Part shown: piece after piece, positions 26,514 to 28,319 of the stretch
How positions within the stretch are numbered: the first letter of the stretch is position 1
How the letters are laid out: every line of letters begins with the position of its first letter
NCBI GenBank assembly: GCA_946885735.1
Contig: CAMPGW010000031.1
Coordinates: forward strand, 1 to 28,319
Source of the DNA: an uncultured Gammaproteobacteria bacterium
Lineage (GTDB): Bacteria > Pseudomonadota > Gammaproteobacteria > Xanthomonadales > Xanthomonadaceae
Direction of reading: 5' to 3'
DNA length: 28,319 nt
Made by a program: the position numbers and the translations under genes
Notes under the pieces: generated by a model
What the model was told of the DNA's origin: nothing
Seen by the model: the letters and a program-made list of their open reading frames with translations, nothing else
The model's database searches: none

Positions 26514-27104
26514 TCAGCCGTCGCGCAGCCAGCCGGTCACCACCGCGCGCGCCTCGTCGATGCCCAGTTTGTCGCTGCTGGAGAACAACTGCACCGAGGC
26601 GCTGTCGCCGAGCTGCTTGCGCACCGCCTGCAGCGCGGCGGCCTGCGCGCCGCGGCCGAGCTTGTCGGACTTGGTGAGCAGGCAGTGCGCCGGCAGCGCG
26701 CGCGTCTGGGCGTACTCGAGCATCTTCAGGTCGAACTCGCGCAGCGGGTGGCGGATGTCCATCACCACCACCAACCCCTTGAGCGCCTGGCGGTCGCGGA
26801 AGTAGCCGTTGATGAAGGCCTGCCAGTGCGCCTTGAGTTCCATCGGCACCTGCGCGTAGCCGTAGCCGGGCAGGTCCACCAGGTAGCGCTCCGGCGCGAC
26901 CTCGAAGAACACCAGCTGCTGGGTGCGGCCCGGGGTCTTGGAGGTCTTGGCCAGGCGGTGCTGGTTGCACATCGCGTTGAGCGCGCTGGACTTGCCCGCG
27001 TTGGAGCGGCCGGCGAAGGCGACTTCGCGGCCGGTGTCCGGCGGCAACTGGCGCGGAAGGTGGGCCGCCAGCTTGTAGGCGGCGCTGGCGAGGTAGTTCG
27101 ACAT
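26514..27104 (-). CDS. engB: Ribosome biogenesis GTPase EngB (YsxC/YihA)
   Basis: A 196-residue GTPase of the TrmE-Era-EngA-EngB-Septin group, needed for assembly of the large ribosomal subunit. Motifs in order: G1 GRSNAGKS (32-39), G2 region SKTPGRTQ (55-62), G3 DLPG (77-80) in DLPGYGYAQVP, G4 TKSD (144-147), G5 SSSDKLG (175-181). FINGYFRDRQALKGLVVVMD and DIRHPL are typical. Length is normal. The start at 27104 gives the usual MSNYLASAAYKLAAHLP lead, with no clear Shine-Dalgarno. It diverges from cytochrome c4, a pairing commonly seen in gammaproteobacteria, and converges with the DUF4824-like gene (stops 13 nt apart). Confidence 0.97.
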   Translation of the reverse strand: MSNYLASAAYKLAAHLPRQLPPDTGREVAFAGRSNAGKSSALNAMCNQHRLAKTSKTPGRTQQLVFFEVAPERYLVDLPGYGYAQVPMELKAHWQAFINGYFRDRQALKGLVVVMDIRHPLREFDLKMLEYAQTRALPAHCLLTKSDKLGRGAQAAALQAVRKQLGDSASVQLFSSSDKLGIDEARAVVTGWLRDG

Positions 27105-27158
27105 GCCGGCATGTTACGCGAGGTCTGGCGGGCCCGGGCTTGGAGGGCCGGGCTTTCA

Positions 27159-27188
27159 TTGACCCATCCGGCCGGCGGCAGGGATAAT
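27159..27188 (+). promoter_or_regulatory. Strong sigma70-type promoter for cytochrome c4
   Basis: TTGACC (27159-27164, 5 of 6) and GATAAT (27183-27188, 5 of 6) are separated by 18 bp. This is the best consensus promoter in the window. The transcript would start near 27195, giving a leader of about 62 nt before the ATG at 27257, with GGAG at 27245-27248. Confidence 0.65.
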
Positions 27189-27256
27189 GGTCCGCTATGC
27201 GGCTCCACGGCCGCGGTCGAATCTTTCCCGGTATTTCCCGTTCCCGGAGCTGGTCC

Positions 27257-28093
27257 ATGAAGTTTCCGCACGTCCTCGGCCTGGCCGCCCTCGTCCTGAT
27301 GACCTCCGCCGTGGCGAGCCAGGCCACCCCCGGCGCCGCGGTCGCGCCTGCCGCCACCGTCGCGCCCGCGAGCCCGGCTTCGATCGCGCCGGCCGCACCC
27401 GCCAGCGTCGGAGCCGCAGCGCCCGCCGAGGTGCCGGCGGCCGTCGCCGCCACCGCAAACGCCCGTCCGCCCGTCCCGGGCGACGCCAAGGCCGGCCAGT
27501 CCAAGGCCGGGGCCTGCGCCGCCTGCCACGGCGTGGACGGCAACTCCGCCGACCCGCAGTACCCGCGCCTGGCCGGCCAGCACGAGCGCTACATCTGGCG
27601 CCAGCTGCACCTCTACAAGTCCGGCCAGCGCCAGAATCCGATCATGCAGGGCATGGCCGCACCCCTGACCGAGCAGGACATGCGCGACATCGGTGCCTAT
27701 TTCGCAACCCAGAAGGCGCAGGCCGGCGTCGCCGACGACACCGCGATCGCCACCGGCCCGAACGCGGACATGAAGTTCTACCAGGTTGGCGAGAAGCTCT
27801 TCCGCGCCGGCCGCCCGGCCGACGACGTGCCCGCCTGCCTGGCCTGCCACGGCCCCGCCGGCCGCGGCAATCCCGGACCGTCCTACCCGGCGCTCGGCGG
27901 CCAGCATGCCGCCTACACCGTCGCCCAGCTGCAGTTCTTCCGCCAGGGCGGCAGCTATGGCACCGGCGCCGAAGCCAACACCGTGATGGCCGACATCGCC
28001 CGCAACCTCAGCGACGAGGACATCCAGTCGCTCGGTACCTACATCCAGGGCCTGCACGCCACGCCACCGGCCGGCACCGCCCGCGCCCACTGA
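27257..28093 (+). CDS. Dihaem cytochrome c4 with long Ala/Pro linker
   Basis: A 278-residue periplasmic, probably membrane-tethered electron carrier to terminal oxidases. The signal region (MKFPHVLGLAALVLMTSAVA) is followed by an unusual ~50-residue Ala/Pro/Val-rich segment (about 21-72) before the first domain. Haem sites are C87-A-A-C90-H91 and C194-L-A-C197-H198. Likely axial methionines are Met130 or Met133 (NPIMQGMA) and Met244 (NTVMADIA). YPRLAGQHERYIWRQL and YPALGGQHAAYTVAQL show the internal duplication typical of c4. The family usually has about 200-210 residues, so the linker accounts for the extra length. An upstream in-frame ATG at 27197 would hide the signal peptide. A lipoprotein gene follows. 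Confidence 0.93.
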   Translation: MKFPHVLGLAALVLMTSAVASQATPGAAVAPAATVAPASPASIAPAAPASVGAAAPAEVPAAVAATANARPPVPGDAKAGQSKAGACAACHGVDGNSADPQYPRLAGQHERYIWRQLHLYKSGQRQNPIMQGMAAPLTEQDMRDIGAYFATQKAQAGVADDTAIATGPNADMKFYQVGEKLFRAGRPADDVPACLACHGPAGRGNPGPSYPALGGQHAAYTVAQLQFFRQGGSYGTGAEANTVMADIARNLSDEDIQSLGTYIQGLHATPPAGTARAH

Positions 28094-28135
28094 GGAACCG
28101 CCGCCCACCGGTGGCGGTCACAGCGCCGATTCAGC

Positions 28136-28177
28136 GGGCCGGAGGCAAGGTGTCTCCGGCCCGTCGTCGCAGCTTTT
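28136..28177 (+). terminator. Candidate terminator after cytochrome c4
   Basis: A perfect 9-bp stem, GGGCCGGAG (28136-28144) with CTCCGGCCC (28154-28162), loop of 9 nt, followed by TTTT at 28174-28177. A smaller ACCGCC/GGCGGT stem lies at 28097-28118. The T-run is short and displaced, so partial termination or a leader structure of the next gene is also possible. Confidence 0.5.
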
Positions 28178-28211
28178 ACCGACCCGCCCCTGCCCTCCCG
28201 GAGACTCGCCG

Positions 28212-28319
28212 ATGTTCCGTCGCTTCCTGGCTCCCGCGCTGACCGCCGTCCTGCTCGGCGCCTGTTCTCCCTCCGGCCAGGAGGCCGCGACCGCGCCCCC
28301 CGTCGCGCCGGATGCGCCC
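28212..28319 (+). CDS. Lipoprotein N-terminus, cut by window end (DsbA-like?)
   Basis: Only the first 36 residues are present. MFRRFLAPALTAVLLGA is a signal peptide with a lipobox ending at Cys18, then SPSGQEAATAPPVAPDAP, a Pro/Ala-rich linker. GGAG (28200-28203) precedes the ATG by eight bases, and the frame stays open to the window edge. In Xanthomonadales the gene after cytochrome c4 is often a thiol:disulfide interchange protein of the DsbA type with such a lipoprotein start. That identity is inference from position, because no CxxC motif is within the window. Confidence 0.7.
   Translation, partial: MFRRFLAPALTAVLLGACSPSGQEAATAPPVAPDAP

Overview
The window is GC-rich (roughly two-thirds G+C by eye), densely packed bacterial chromosome. 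Gene content and intergenic style point to a gammaproteobacterium of the Xanthomonadales/Lysobacterales group (Lysobacter, Luteimonas or a relative). The signs are a short AMP nucleosidase, a Grx4 fused to a rhodanese, a GshA of the plant-like class, a dihaem cytochrome c4 followed by a lipoprotein, EngB, and palindromic intergenic repeats. This taxonomic call is inference. I see no rRNA, tRNA, CRISPR array, phage or transposase gene, and most of the window looks like core chromosome.

Layout. 1-343: gene-poor upstream DNA. 344-1458 (+): DoxX-like membrane protein and pirin, overlapping ATGA. 1480-2778 (-): ThrE-type amino-acid exporter. 2805-7159 (+): tight operon of a DMT-family transporter, a STAS-MlaE permease, an MlaF ATPase, an MlaD/MCE protein and a PqiC-like lipoprotein, nearly all start/stop overlapped; this is a probable envelope lipid-transport system. 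7166-7756 (-): AlkB, divergent from ETF-ubiquinone oxidoreductase (7827-9434, +). 9448-10224 (-): exported protein with two TonB-C-like domains. 10333-11262 (+): glutaredoxin/A-type-like/rhodanese fusion. 11412-11735 (+): small lipoprotein. 11736-12082: two large REP-like hairpins. 12083-12859 (-): AMP nucleosidase. 12860-13274: second repeat-rich gap. 13275-15964 (+): tandem exported amidohydrolases, the second lacking the metal ligands. 16057-16401 (+): small unknown. 16409-16843 (-): secreted coiled-coil/cysteine-rich protein. 16929-19610 (-): PEP carboxylase. 19733-23098 (+): large FG-GAP/FN3/Calx-beta protein whose 3' end overlaps gshA (23092-24462, -). 24585-26500 (+): DUF2157 protein and DUF4824-like partner. 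26514-27104 (-): EngB. 27257-28093 (+): cytochrome c4. 28212-end (+): start of a lipoprotein cut by the window edge.

Functional themes are respiration and electron flow (ETF-QO, cytochrome c4), thiol/iron-sulfur and oxidative homeostasis (GshA, Grx4 fusion, AlkB, pirin), envelope transport (Mla-like operon, TonB-C-like protein) and anaplerosis (Ppc). The most unusual items are the active/inactive amidohydrolase pair, the degenerate middle domain of the Grx fusion, the seven-bladed-propeller plus five-Calx-beta protein, a long Ala/Pro linker in cytochrome c4, and two intergenic regions built from large inverted repeats, one with a compensatory base change.
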